Shown here piece after piece: positions 37,529 through 46,183 of a stretch of DNA of 64,000 bases. Under the pieces are notes generated by a model. It worked only from the letters and a program-made list of their open reading frames with translations, did no database searches and was not told the origin of the DNA. The stretch lies in contig NZ_JAPWHW010000006.1 of NCBI RefSeq assembly GCF_028369135.1, positions 124,001-188,000 on the forward strand. The letters run 5' to 3'. Position 1 is the first letter of the stretch; the number at the start of each line of letters is the position of its first letter. Position numbers and translations under genes: made by a program. The DNA comes from Roseovarius sp. ZX-A-9 (lineage in GTDB: Bacteria > Pseudomonadota > Alphaproteobacteria > Rhodobacterales > Rhodobacteraceae).

Positions 37529-38218
37529 CTAGTAGCGCGTGGTCAGGCGGTGGCCGGGGCGGTAGGTGAGCCGGACATAGGTCAGCGCCTGCCCTTCCCA
37601 CCAGGTCGAACGTTCGACCGTGAAAACCGGGTCGCCGAGACTGCAACTGAGATGGTCCGCGATGTTCTTGTCCGCCAGTGCGGCGGAAAAGCTGATTTCC
37701 GCATCCGAGAACGGGATCGTCGAGACCAGCCATTCATTGGGGCCCGTCGTGGTGAAATCAGCCGTTTCCGCGTCCGGCAGGGCATCGAGACTGATCCAGC
37801 GATCCTCGTGCTGGTAGGGATCGCCGTCGGCGTAATGCATGCAGACCAGATGCAGCGACCGCCCCCCTGATTGCAGCTTGAGCCGTCCGCGCAGCCAGGC
37901 GGGCACATCCTCGACGATCTGGCTGACCAGGGAATAGCGGTATTCGGCGCCTTTCTCCTCGATTTCGCAGCGGACGATGGGAATGTCGAAACGCGCCTGC
38001 CGCAAGGGAGCCATGCGCACGCGGGTTCCTGCCTTGCGGCGCCGCTCGATGATCCCTTCATCGGCCAGTTCGCGCATCGCCCGGTTCACAGTGGCGCGCG
38101 CGCAGCCGTAGGTTTCGGCCAGTTCGACCTCGTTGGGCACAAGGCTGCCCGGTTGCCATTCACCCTTGGTGATCTTTGACAGGATGTCCGATTTCACATC
38201 CCTGTAGGTCGATGTCAT
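37529..38218 (-). CDS. hutC: Histidine utilisation repressor, GntR/HutC family
   Basis: A 229-residue GntR-family repressor of the HutC subgroup that normally releases the hut genes when urocanate binds. The N-terminal winged helix has LVPNEVELAETYGCARATVNRAMRELADEG split across helix-turn-helix residues 29-58. The C-terminal UTRA domain shows the usual RARYSLV-like (YRYSLVSQIVEDVP) and ERSTWWEGQALTYVRLTYRPG segments, with the YRPGHR ending typical of HutC. The start at 38218 was chosen because the family begins about ten residues before the first helix. Its promoter carries a perfect-armed palindrome. Confidence 0.9.
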   Translation of the reverse strand: MTSTYRDVKSDILSKITKGEWQPGSLVPNEVELAETYGCARATVNRAMRELADEGIIERRRKAGTRVRMAPLRQARFDIPIVRCEIEEKGAEYRYSLVSQIVEDVPAWLRGRLKLQSGGRSLHLVCMHYADGDPYQHEDRWISLDALPDAETADFTTTGPNEWLVSTIPFSDAEISFSAALADKNIADHLSCSLGDPVFTVERSTWWEGQALTYVRLTYRPGHRLTTRY

Positions 38219-38262
38219 GCCTTGGCACCCTTTTTTCAGGATTAACGCTAAGCATAACGCTT

Positions 38263-38279
38263 TATACACTAGGTGTATA
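38263..38279. promoter_or_regulatory. HutC operator upstream of hutC
   Basis: TATACACTAGGTGTATA has two perfect 7-base arms around TAG. It lies 45 bases before the hutC start, on the same scale and with the same TGTATA half-site as the site in the hutF-hutI gap. This is the form expected for a dimeric GntR/HutC repressor and suggests autoregulation. It might also affect the malate synthase promoter, which starts nearby on the other strand. Confidence 0.65.
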
Positions 38280-38560
38280 GGCGAGCGGGTGCTGCGTCAG
38301 TTTGCGGTGCAGCGGGCGTTCTCCATCGCGATGGCTTCGTTTTGGGATTGCGGAACAACGTCACCGAAACCGGGCCTTGCCCGGCCGGAGAGCGTTATTT
38401 TCAAATTTTGTTTGAAAGTCCTATCCAAGTTTCTGACCATCCAAATGAGTACCCCGGCGGGATTTGCCATTCAAGCCAGCGCGAAAATGCGGTATACCAC
38501 CGCATGCGGTACTTGAGAGCACCGCCACTCTCACCCCCTTCATCGTTTGAGGAGAGACTC
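38280..38560. promoter_or_regulatory. Leader region of malate synthase with a GGTATACC palindrome
   Basis: Together with the hutC operator, the whole 342-base hutC-glcB gap has no credible gene. At 38487-38505 a 19-base inverted repeat has 7-base arms (ATGCGGT / ACCGCAT) that enclose the self-complementary GGTATACC. The form resembles operators of GntR/FadR-type or IclR-type regulators of glycolate and glyoxylate genes. A GAGGAGAG ribosome site precedes the ATG at 38561. The regulator is not identified. Confidence 0.45.
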
Positions 38561-40741
38561 ATGCCGTCCAGTCAGCCCACCCCCGAGCGCGTCATTCGCA
38601 ACGATCTTCAGATTTCACCTGAGTTGGTCGCCTTCATCGAGACCGAAGCCCTGCCCGGATCGGGTGTCGCGCCCGATACGTTCTGGGCCGGGCTGGCAGA
38701 CCTGATTCACGATTTCGGTCCCCGCAACGCCGCTTTGCTGGAAAAGCGCGCCACATTGCAGGAAGCAATCGACAAATGGCATCGCGACCGGCGGAACCAG
38801 CCGCATGACGGCACCGCCTACAAGGCATTTCTGAGCGAGATCGGCTATCTGCTGCCCGAGGGGGATGATTTTAAGATCGAAACCGCGAATGTCGATCCCG
38901 AGATCGCGCAGGTTGCAGGGCCGCAACTGGTTGTGCCCAGCACCAATGCACGCTTCGTGCTGAACGCTGCGAACGCGCGCTGGGGCAGCCTGTATGACGG
39001 GTTTTACGGCACCGATGCGATGGGCTCGGTGCCGCCCTCTGGCGGGTTCGACACTGGCCGCGGCGCCCGCGTCGTCGCCCGCGCCGCGGTCTTTCTGGAC
39101 GAGGCGTTTCCATTGCGCGACACCAGCCACGGCAAGGCGGTGCAATACGCGGTGCGCGATGGGAAGCTGAAGGTTGACGGCTCTGCCCTGATCGATCCGG
39201 AAAAATTCATCGGCTATCGCGGCCCGGCCGACGCCCCCAGCGCGGTATTGCTGCGCAATAACGGGCTGCATGTCGAACTTTGCTTTGACCGCGACCACCC
39301 GATCGGGCGCGAAACGCCCTCGGGGCTGGCCGATGTCATCCTGGAATCCGCCATGTCGGCGATCGTCGATTGCGAGGATTCCGTGGCCTGCGTCGATGCC
39401 GAGGACAAGGTGGTGGCATATCGCAACTGGCTGGGCCTGATGAAAGGCGATCTGACCGAAAGCTTTGACAAGGGGGGCCGGACGGTCACGCGCGTGCTCA
39501 GCCCCGACCGCAGCTATACCGGCGCGGATGGCGGTGAAATCACGCTCAAGGGGCGCGCACTGCTGCTGGTGCGCAATGTCGGCCACCTGATGACCAACCC
39601 GGCGATCCTGGATCGCAACGGCAACGAGGCGTATGAGGGGCTGCTTGATGCGATGATCACCACGCTGATCGCAATGCACGACCTGAACAAATCGACCGGC
39701 CCGCGCAATTCGCACACCGGCTCGGTCTATGTGGTCAAGCCCAAGATGCACGGCCCCGAAGAAGTCGCCTTTGCCGACGAGATCTTTGCCCATGTCGAAA
39801 CCGTGCTGGGCCTGCCCGCGCACACGGTCAAGCTGGGCATCATGGACGAAGAGCGCCGCACCAGCGTCAACCTCAAGGAATGCATCCGCGCCGCCCGGCA
39901 CCGGGTCTGCTTCATCAATACCGGGTTCCTGGATCGGACCGGCGACGAGATCCACACTTCGATGGAGGCCGGGCCGTTCAGCCGCAAGGATTTCATCAAG
40001 CGCAAGGGCTGGATCACCGCCTATGAGAACCAGAACGTCGATATCGGGCTGGAATGCGGCCTGTCGGGCAAGGCCCAGATCGGCAAGGGCATGTGGGCCA
40101 TGCCCGACCGCATGGCCGCGATGATCGAAACCAAGATCGAACACCCCAAGGCGGGGGCAAATTGCGCCTGGGTGCCCAGCCCCACCGCCGCGACCCTGCA
40201 TGCGCTGCACTACCACAAGGTAGATGTGTTCGCGGTGCAGGCCGATCTGGCCAGGCAGGGCCGCCGCGCCTATGTCGAGGCGTTGCTGGATATCCCGGTG
40301 GCGCAGTACCGCAAATGGACCAAGGCGCAGATCACCCGCGAGGTCGAGAACAACGCGCAGGGCATTCTGGGCTACGTGGTGCGCTGGATCGATCAGGGCG
40401 TGGGCTGTTCCAAGGTGCCCGACATCAACGATGTGGGGCTGATGGAGGACCGCGCGACCTGCAGGATCTCGGCCCAGCATATTGCCAACTGGCTGCATCA
40501 CGCGGTGGTCAGCCGCGACGAGGTCATGGCGATCATGCGCCGGATGGCCGAGGTCGTGGACAAGCAGAACGCCGGTGATCCGAACTATCGGCCGATGGCG
40601 CCGGGATTTGACGGAATCGCCTTTCAGGCGGCTTGCGATCTGGTTCTGGGAGGCACCAAAGACCCGTCCGGCTATACCGAACCGACCCTGCACGCCCGGC
40701 GGCTGGAAGTGAAAGCAGCCGCGCGGCAGTCGGCCAGTTAA
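38561..40741 (+). CDS. glcB: Malate synthase G
   Basis: A 726-residue monomeric malate synthase that condenses glyoxylate with acetyl-CoA to give malate. The length and motifs fit form [37 protein letters not shown] with the catalytic Glu and Asp metal ligands, [25 protein letters not shown] with the catalytic Arg and the glyoxylate site, and [18 protein letters not shown] near the C-terminus with the catalytic Asp. The start at 38561 follows GAGGAGAG. It stands alone as a single-gene unit with its own terminator and is one of two glyoxylate-using routes in the window. Confidence 0.96.
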   Translation: MPSSQPTPERVIRNDLQISPELVAFIETEALPGSGVAPDTFWAGLADLIHDFGPRNAALLEKRATLQEAIDKWHRDRRNQPHDGTAYKAFLSEIGYLLPEGDDFKIETANVDPEIAQVAGPQLVVPSTNARFVLNAANARWGSLYDGFYGTDAMGSVPPSGGFDTGRGARVVARAAVFLDEAFPLRDTSHGKAVQYAVRDGKLKVDGSALIDPEKFIGYRGPADAPSAVLLRNNGLHVELCFDRDHPIGRETPSGLADVILESAMSAIVDCEDSVACVDAEDKVVAYRNWLGLMKGDLTESFDKGGRTVTRVLSPDRSYTGADGGEITLKGRALLLVRNVGHLMTNPAILDRNGNEAYEGLLDAMITTLIAMHDLNKSTGPRNSHTGSVYVVKPKMHGPEEVAFADEIFAHVETVLGLPAHTVKLGIMDEERRTSVNLKECIRAARHRVCFINTGFLDRTGDEIHTSMEAGPFSRKDFIKRKGWITAYENQNVDIGLECGLSGKAQIGKGMWAMPDRMAAMIETKIEHPKAGANCAWVPSPTAATLHALHYHKVDVFAVQADLARQGRRAYVEALLDIPVAQYRKWTKAQITREVENNAQGILGYVVRWIDQGVGCSKVPDINDVGLMEDRATCRISAQHIANWLHHAVVSRDEVMAIMRRMAEVVDKQNAGDPNYRPMAPGFDGIAFQAACDLVLGGTKDPSGYTEPTLHARRLEVKAAARQSAS

Positions 40742-40751
40742 GCCGCCCAAA

Positions 40752-40800
40752 TCCGGCGCGGGTGGCCCCGAGGAAGTCACCAGGGGCCGGGCGCGCCGGA
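40752..40800 (+). terminator. Large hairpin after malate synthase
   Basis: Nested arms: an outer 9-base pair (40752-40760 with 40792-40800) and an inner 6-base pair GGCCCC/GGGGCC (40764-40769 with 40783-40788), separated by a 3x3 internal loop. A TTTT run follows at 40806. It starts 11 bases after the stop codon and should end glcB transcription. Confidence 0.75.
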
Positions 40801-41080
40801 GGTCTGTTTTGCGGGACAAACCTGCCATCCTGCCTAGCAAACTGAGCGTCTGCTTTCGTGCTCAATCATCGGGATAAAATCGAGAAACCCCGAGCAACTC
40901 CGCTTTCGAAATTAGGAATCGACTTCCGCTCGAGCATAAATACCGGTGGAGCAAAGAATGCCCGTATTTCGGCACACGTACCTCGGCAGGCTTGATTCGA
41001 GAACAAAACTGCGACAACATGCTATTTATTCCTTTTTCCTTAAGAGTGTGCTGTTGAAATTGCATTTGGAGACTATTTCC
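40801..41080. other. Intergenic stretch before the VPLPA-CTERM gene
   Basis: About 280 bases without a supported gene. From about 40860 onwards the composition is clearly AT-richer than the metabolic genes around it (for example the block at 41020-41080). A weak reading frame runs into the downstream secreted protein without a ribosome site. The promoter of that gene should be here. Nothing else is recognised. Confidence 0.5.
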
Positions 41081-41698
41081 ATGAAACCAATTATTCTTTC
41101 CATTCTGACCAGTTTGCTCGCGATCCCTGCCCATGCCGCGACATATACATATGATTTCACCGCGGCGTTCGAATCGCGGAGCGGGACGAACGCCGCGAGC
41201 ACGATTGTTGACACGGCGGCAGGGTTCTCGACACTCAGCGGCACGTTGGTGCTGGACGATACCTTGGTGTCGGCGGCAGCGACTTCTGCAACATACGGTC
41301 CTGCCAGCATCACGATCAACGAATTTGCGATCGGTGCTGCTGGGACGCTGGACGGTACCCGGGTCGACAACATTGGTGGTTTTGATCAGTTTGTAGGGTT
41401 GAACGATGTCCCTTCTGATGGGCAATACTATGACCGTATTAGCTTTATAATCCGGGATTCCACCGCGGCGGCCTTTTCATCCACCGTCTTCCCTAACCCG
41501 CTGGTTCTCGCGGATTTCGACGCGCCGACCATGTTATTCACGTCATCTACGACTGCTAGTGCGCGCGAACGTATCGACTTTCGTTTTACCGATCTGACGG
41601 TGCGCGCGCCTTCGGCCGTACCATTGCCTGCGGGCCTGCCTTTGCTATTGGGTGGCATGGGACTTTTGGCCTTGGTTCGGCGTCGCAAAAGCAGCTGA
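41081..41698 (+). CDS. VPLPA-CTERM sorting domain protein (secreted)
   Basis: A 205-residue exported protein of unknown function. An N-terminal Sec signal peptide (MKPIILSILTSLLAIPAHA, cut before ATYTYDF) precedes a beta-rich, Ala/Thr/Ser-rich body. It ends with a VPLPAGLPLLLGGMGLLALVRRR-type tail (split: VPLPAGLPLLLGG, then hydrophobic stretch, then RRRK), the VPLPA-CTERM signal. Such tails are recognised by an exosortase-like system and are common in Rhodobacteraceae surface or exopolysaccharide-associated proteins. No exosortase gene is in the window. The gene is a single unit, lower in GC than its neighbours, which suggests a different history. Confidence 0.85.
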   Translation: MKPIILSILTSLLAIPAHAATYTYDFTAAFESRSGTNAASTIVDTAAGFSTLSGTLVLDDTLVSAAATSATYGPASITINEFAIGAAGTLDGTRVDNIGGFDQFVGLNDVPSDGQYYDRISFIIRDSTAAAFSSTVFPNPLVLADFDAPTMLFTSSTTASARERIDFRFTDLTVRAPSAVPLPAGLPLLLGGMGLLALVRRRKSS

Positions 41699-42132
41699 TC
41701 CTGCTCTCTGACTAAACCTCGTCTCTTGCAAGAGGCTGACGAATCTTTTGTGCATTTGCGCAGAACGAGGGTTGTCCGCCATAAAGAGCATTCAAAGCCT
41801 TATGGCCGACATAAGCGCTTCTGTGGCTGTGTTGTCCTGCGCCTGAGCCGAACGGAATATGTGAAGTTGGATTGTCTTTAAAGCTGACATTCGTGAAACT
41901 GCAGCATTGGTCGCCTTGCGCTCGCAGCGGTCATTGCCTTCCGCCCCTCGGGATCACTCATCTGAGCCACGAACGGCAATGGGCTGCGGCCTTCCAGCCC
42001 TTTCTTCCGCCGCGCTTGAATATCGAAGTTTTTATCAAAATTTCGCGAAAGGTTCTATCTGGGCAATCGCCGTGGCACCGGAATCGCGCGCATCCTATAG
42101 TTGGAGTGACTTCATCAAGGCGAGCGTGACCC
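41699..42132. other. 434-base intergenic region with no recognised gene
   Basis: It contains a perfect 12-base palindrome CTCTTGCAAGAG (41723-41734) shortly after the VPLPA-CTERM stop, possibly part of its terminator. Apart from that I see only short unconvincing reading frames on the plus strand at 41872-42129 and 41907-42281, with no family resemblance. The ureidoglycine aminohydrolase promoter must be near its 3' end; its ribosome site is weak (AAGGCGAG about 12 bases before the ATG). Confidence 0.45.
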
Positions 42133-42969
42133 ATGGCACCAAATTATTTTGCGCCCAAGGGCGGACATCCCGGGCAGGAACAGCTTTTGACGGACCGGGC
42201 AGTGTTTACCGATGCCTATGCCGTGATCCCCAAGGGGACGATGCGCGATATCACCACCAGTTTCCTGCCCTTCTGGGATGACACGCGGCTTTGGGTTCTG
42301 TCCCGCCCGCTCAGCGGGTTTGCCGAAACGTTTTCGCAATACATCATGGAAGTGGCTCCGGGCGGCGGCTCGGACCGGCCCGAGACTGATCCCGGCGCCG
42401 AGGGCGTGCTGTTCGTGGTCGAAGGCAGCGCGACGCTGACCGTGGATGGCGCGACGCATGAAATGACACCGGGTGGCTATGCCTATCTGCCGCCCGCCAG
42501 CGGCTGGACGCTGCGCAACACCGGCGATGAGGTGCTGCGGTTCCACTGGATCCGAAAGGCATATGAGGCGGTTGATGGCCTGCCCATGCCAGAGGTTATC
42601 GTGACCAACGAGACCGAGGTCGCACCGACCGAGATGCCCGGCACGGATGGCAAATGGGCAACGACGCGGTTTGTCGATCCTGCCGATCTGCGCCACGACA
42701 TGCATGTGACCATCGTCACGTTCGAGCCGGGCGCGGTCATCCCGTTTCTGGAAACCCACGTGATGGAGCACGGGCTGTATGTGCTGGAGGGCAAGGCGGT
42801 TTACCGGCTGAACTCCGATTGGGTCGAGGTCGAGGCCGGCGATTACATGTGGTTGCGCGCCTTCTGCCCGCAGGCTTGCTATGCGGGCGGGCCCGGCAAG
42901 TTCCGCTATCTGCTCTACAAGGATGTGAACCGGCATATGGCACTGCGCCCGGCGGGCGTTGCGGGCTAA
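42133..42969 (+). CDS. allE: (S)-ureidoglycine aminohydrolase
   Basis: A 278-residue bicupin that removes ammonia from (S)-ureidoglycine to give (S)-ureidoglycolate in ureide catabolism (UGHY/YlbA/AllE). Both cupin halves are visible. The second carries the Mn-binding and substrate residues in PFLETHVMEHGLYVLEGKAVYRLN (the E-x-H and H spacing), GDYMWLRAFCPQACYAGG and YLLYKDVNRH, which are characteristic. It stands alone on the plus strand, converging on bhcR with a 12-base gap. It feeds the AllA step encoded at 51.6-52.1 kb. Confidence 0.92.
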   Translation: MAPNYFAPKGGHPGQEQLLTDRAVFTDAYAVIPKGTMRDITTSFLPFWDDTRLWVLSRPLSGFAETFSQYIMEVAPGGGSDRPETDPGAEGVLFVVEGSATLTVDGATHEMTPGGYAYLPPASGWTLRNTGDEVLRFHWIRKAYEAVDGLPMPEVIVTNETEVAPTEMPGTDGKWATTRFVDPADLRHDMHVTIVTFEPGAVIPFLETHVMEHGLYVLEGKAVYRLNSDWVEVEAGDYMWLRAFCPQACYAGGPGKFRYLLYKDVNRHMALRPAGVAG

Positions 42970-42981
42970 AGCCGCGACCGG

Positions 42982-43824
42982 CTACGATCCGCCGCCGATC
43001 GCCACGGTCAGGTCATTGGCGGCGGCAACCACGGCCCGCGCGAGGTCCGCGATCTGGTCCGTGCCGATGCGCGATGTCGGGCCGGAGACCGAAATGCCCG
43101 CAACCGGCTCCTTGTGGATGTCAAAGACCGGTGCCGCGATACAGCGCATACCCAGATTGCGCTCTTCCCCGTCGATCGAATAGCCCCGTTCCCGGATGGC
43201 GCGCAGATCGGCCATCAGTGCCTCGGGCGTGACCAGCGTGAATTCGGTGAATTGCTCCAGCGGCGCGGCCGCCAGAAACCTTTCGATCCGGGGGGCATCC
43301 ATTTCCGCAAGCAGCGCCTTGCCGATCCCGGAGGCGTGCATGCGTGTCAGCGTACCGGGCGGGAAGAACGCGCGGATGCTGGCATGGGTTTCGACCTGGC
43401 TGACAAACAGCACATGACCATGCTGGGCGATCCCGAGATTCGCGGTCTCGCCGGTTTCCTCCATCAACGCGCGCAGGATCGGGCGGGCGCGTTCCACTAC
43501 GCTGGTGCGGCGCAGGAAACGCGCACCGATCACGAAGGCGCGCGGCCCGACATGCCAGACCTGATCCACCTGGTCGAACTCGACCAGCCCCCGCCCCTCC
43601 AGCGTGATCAGGATGCGGTAAATGGTGGCTGGTGACTGCCCCAAATCGCTGGCCAGGGTCGTCAGCGCCTTGCCCGGGCCTTCGCTGAGATACTCCAGCA
43701 CCTCCATCGCGCGGTCCAGAGACTTGATGGTGTTCTGGGCCGTCTTGTCATGCCAGTCGCGGGGCCGACCGCGCGCCCGCCGGGGGCTTTTTTCGGGAGT
43801 ATCCTGCGATTTCATGAGATGCAT
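42982..43824 (-). CDS. bhcR: IclR-family regulator of the beta-hydroxyaspartate cycle
   Basis: A 280-residue IclR-type regulator with an N-terminal winged helix (KSLDRAMEVLEYLSE, LGQSPATIYRILITLEGRGLVEF) and a C-terminal effector domain (ANLGIAQHGHVLFVSQVET, MHASGIGKALLAEM, GMRCIAAPVFD). It is divergent from bhcABCD. The homologous BhcR in Paracoccus denitrificans binds the bhc promoter and responds to glyoxylate, so the same role is inferred. The start could be the ATG at 43824 or 43815. The basic tail-like start (RRARGRPRDWHDK) is typical of this group. Confidence 0.9.
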   Translation of the reverse strand: MHLMKSQDTPEKSPRRARGRPRDWHDKTAQNTIKSLDRAMEVLEYLSEGPGKALTTLASDLGQSPATIYRILITLEGRGLVEFDQVDQVWHVGPRAFVIGARFLRRTSVVERARPILRALMEETGETANLGIAQHGHVLFVSQVETHASIRAFFPPGTLTRMHASGIGKALLAEMDAPRIERFLAAAPLEQFTEFTLVTPEALMADLRAIRERGYSIDGEERNLGMRCIAAPVFDIHKEPVAGISVSGPTSRIGTDQIADLARAVVAAANDLTVAIGGGS

Positions 43825-43884
43825 CTTTGTCCACGTGAAAATCTAAATCACCATATGAAAAATACAACGCACTGACAATGCTTG

Positions 43885-43913
43885 ATTTTTCAATTTTTCA
43901 ATTTTTCGAAAAA
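43885..43913. promoter_or_regulatory. Triple 8-bp tandem repeat and palindrome in the bhc promoter
   Basis: Three copies in tandem, ATTTTTCA, ATTTTTCA and ATTTTTCG, occupy 43885-43908. The last one merges into the perfect palindrome TTTTTCGAAAAA (43902-43913). This sits 61 bases from the bhcR start and 85 bases from the bhcA start. It is a strong candidate for the BhcR operator, or for a curved, AT-rich promoter element. No footprint is known to me, so this rests on pattern and position. Confidence 0.5.
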
Positions 43914-43997
43914 CGATTTCAAAAAAGTATCGTCAGATGTGCCGAGCAAATACAAAGGGGTCAGAGGTCATCAACCCGAGGTCAACAGGAGACAACA

Positions 43998-45188
43998 ATG
44001 AGCTTTCAGAACCCCACATTCATCCCCGGTCCCACCAACATGCCCGAAGCCCTGCGCCGGGCCTGCGACATGCCGACCATCGACCACCGCTCGCCCGTTT
44101 TCGGCAAGCTCCTGCATCCCTGCCTTGACGGTGTGCGCCGGGTTATGAAATCCGACAATGCCAAGATCTTCATCTTCCCTTCCACCGGCACCGGCGGTTG
44201 GGAAACCGCGATCAGCAACACGCTTAGCAAGGGTGACGGCGTTCTGGCGGCGCGCAACGGCATGTTCAGTCACCGCTGGATCGACATGTGCCAGCGTCAC
44301 GGGCTGAATGTTCAGGTCATCGAAACCCCCTGGGGTCAGGGCCTGCCCGCCGACCGCTACGAGGAAATCCTGCGCGCCGATACCGCCCATCAGATCAAGG
44401 TCGTGCTGGCCACGCATAACGAAACCGCCACCGGCGTGAAATCCGACATCGCGGCCATTCGCCGGGCGCTGGACGCCGCCAGCCATCCGGCGCTGCTGTT
44501 CGTGGACGGTGTCAGCTCGATCGGGTCGATGGATTTCCGGTTTGACGAATGGGGTGTCGATATCGCCGTCACCGGCAGCCAGAAGGGTTTCATGTTGCCG
44601 CCGGGGCTTGCGATCATCGGTTTCTCGGACAAGGCCATCGCCGCCTCCAAAACCGCCGATCTGCCGCGCACCTTCTTTGATATCAATGACATGCAGAGTG
44701 GCTACAACGCCAACGCATACCCCTACACGCCCCCTGCCGGGCTGATGAACGGGCTCAAGCTGTCGCTGGAGATGCTGCTGGACGAAGGGCTGGAAAACGT
44801 CTTTGCCCGTCATGCCCGGATCGCCTCAGGCGTGCGCGCCGCCGTCGATGCCTGGGGGCTGGAGCTTTGCGCCGTGTCGCCTGACACCTATTCCGATACC
44901 GTCAGCGCCGTCCGCACGCCCGAAGGGTTCAACGCAACCGATATCGTGACCCATGCCAGCAATGTCTACGGCGTTGCCCTTGGCGGGGGCCTGGGCGAAT
45001 TGGCCGGCAAGGCGTTCCGCATCGGCCACCTGGGCAGCCTGACGGATGTGATGATGCTGAGCGGACTGGCCACGGCAGAGATGTGCATGGTCGATCTCGG
45101 GCTGGATATCACGCTGGGCTCCGGCGTTGCCGCAGCGCAGGAATACTACCGAAACAATCGCGTGGTTGCCCTGCAGAGAGCAGCCTGA
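43998..45188 (+). CDS. bhcA: L-aspartate-glyoxylate aminotransferase
   Basis: A 396-residue class V PLP aminotransferase that makes glycine from glyoxylate using aspartate as amino donor, the entry step of the beta-hydroxyaspartate cycle. Features are FIPGPTNMPEALRRA at the start, the cofactor region STGTGGWETAISN, SSIGSMDFRFDEWGVD, and the Schiff-base Lys196 in TGSQKGFMLPPG. The start at 43998 has an AGGAG site. It is first of the four structural genes bhcA-B-C-D, in the same order as the known cycle operon. Confidence 0.95.
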   Translation: MSFQNPTFIPGPTNMPEALRRACDMPTIDHRSPVFGKLLHPCLDGVRRVMKSDNAKIFIFPSTGTGGWETAISNTLSKGDGVLAARNGMFSHRWIDMCQRHGLNVQVIETPWGQGLPADRYEEILRADTAHQIKVVLATHNETATGVKSDIAAIRRALDAASHPALLFVDGVSSIGSMDFRFDEWGVDIAVTGSQKGFMLPPGLAIIGFSDKAIAASKTADLPRTFFDINDMQSGYNANAYPYTPPAGLMNGLKLSLEMLLDEGLENVFARHARIASGVRAAVDAWGLELCAVSPDTYSDTVSAVRTPEGFNATDIVTHASNVYGVALGGGLGELAGKAFRIGHLGSLTDVMMLSGLATAEMCMVDLGLDITLGSGVAAAQEYYRNNRVVALQRAA

Positions 45189-45206
45189 AAAAGGGAGCGA
45201 GGTCAG

Positions 45207-46172
45207 ATGTATATTCCCACCTTCGAAGACATGAAGGCGGCGCATGAACGGGTCAAACCCCATATTCATCGCACCCCCGTTCTGACCTCGTCCTATCTCG
45301 ACGAATTGACTGGCGCGCAGTTGTTCTTCAAATGCGAGAACTTCCAGAAAGCGGCGGCGTTCAAGGTCAGGGGCGCGTGCAACGCCGTCTTTGGCCTGTC
45401 CGACGCGGATGCGGCCAAAGGCGTGTGCACCCACAGTTCGGGCAATCACGCGCTGTCGCTCAGCTATGCGGCGGGCCGGCGGGGAATCCCGTGCAACGTG
45501 GTCATGCCACGCACCGCGCCGCAGGCCAAGAAGGATGCCGTCAGGGGCTATGGCGGCAAAATCACCGAGTGCGAGCCATCGACCAGCAGCCGCGAGGCAG
45601 TGTTTGCCGAAGTGCAGGCCGCGACCGGAGGGGATTTCGTGCATCCCTATAACGATCCGCGGGTGATCGCCGGGCAAGGCACCTGCAGCCGCGAATTGCT
45701 GGAGCAGGTGCAGGCGGATCACGGTGGTGGGCTCGACATGGTGGTGGCCCCGATCGGTGGCGGTGGCATGATCTCGGGCACCTGCCTGACCCTGTCGAAC
45801 ATCGCCCCCGAGGTGCAGATCATCGCGGCCGAGCCCGAGCAGGCAGATGACGCCTGTCGCAGCTTCAAGGCGGGCCATATCATTGCCGATGATGCGCCCG
45901 ACACCGTCGCCGACGGGCTGAAGGTGCCGCTGAAGGAACTGACATGGCATTTTGTCTCGAACCACGTGACGGATATTCTGACCGCCAGCGAGGACGAGAT
46001 CATCGATGCGATGAAACTGATCTGGAAGCGGATGAAGATCGTCATGGAAGCCAGCAGCGCCGTGCCGCTGGCGACCGTACTGAAAAACAAGGACCGGTTC
46101 GCGGGCAAGCGCGTCGGTATCATCGTCACGGGCGGCAATGTCGATCTAGACCTGCTGCCGTGGCTCAAGTGA
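45207..46172 (+). CDS. bhcB: Beta-hydroxyaspartate dehydratase
   Basis: A 321-residue PLP enzyme of the serine/threonine dehydratase fold that removes water from erythro-beta-hydroxyaspartate to give iminosuccinate. The PLP lysine is K53 in AAAFKVRGACNA. The phosphate-binding loop is SSGNHALSLSYAA, with the tetra-glycine loop PIGGGGMISGT downstream. It is distinguished from threonine dehydratases by context: it lies between bhcA and bhcC with 18- and 11-base gaps. Confidence 0.94.
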   Translation: MYIPTFEDMKAAHERVKPHIHRTPVLTSSYLDELTGAQLFFKCENFQKAAAFKVRGACNAVFGLSDADAAKGVCTHSSGNHALSLSYAAGRRGIPCNVVMPRTAPQAKKDAVRGYGGKITECEPSTSSREAVFAEVQAATGGDFVHPYNDPRVIAGQGTCSRELLEQVQADHGGGLDMVVAPIGGGGMISGTCLTLSNIAPEVQIIAAEPEQADDACRSFKAGHIIADDAPDTVADGLKVPLKELTWHFVSNHVTDILTASEDEIIDAMKLIWKRMKIVMEASSAVPLATVLKNKDRFAGKRVGIIVTGGNVDLDLLPWLK

Positions 46173-46183
46173 GGGAAAAGACC

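Noticed and set aside
41872..42281. Small plus-strand genes before the ureidoglycine aminohydrolase
   Set aside because: Two frames overlap each other, one runs into the real gene in another frame, and neither has a convincing ribosome site or any family likeness.
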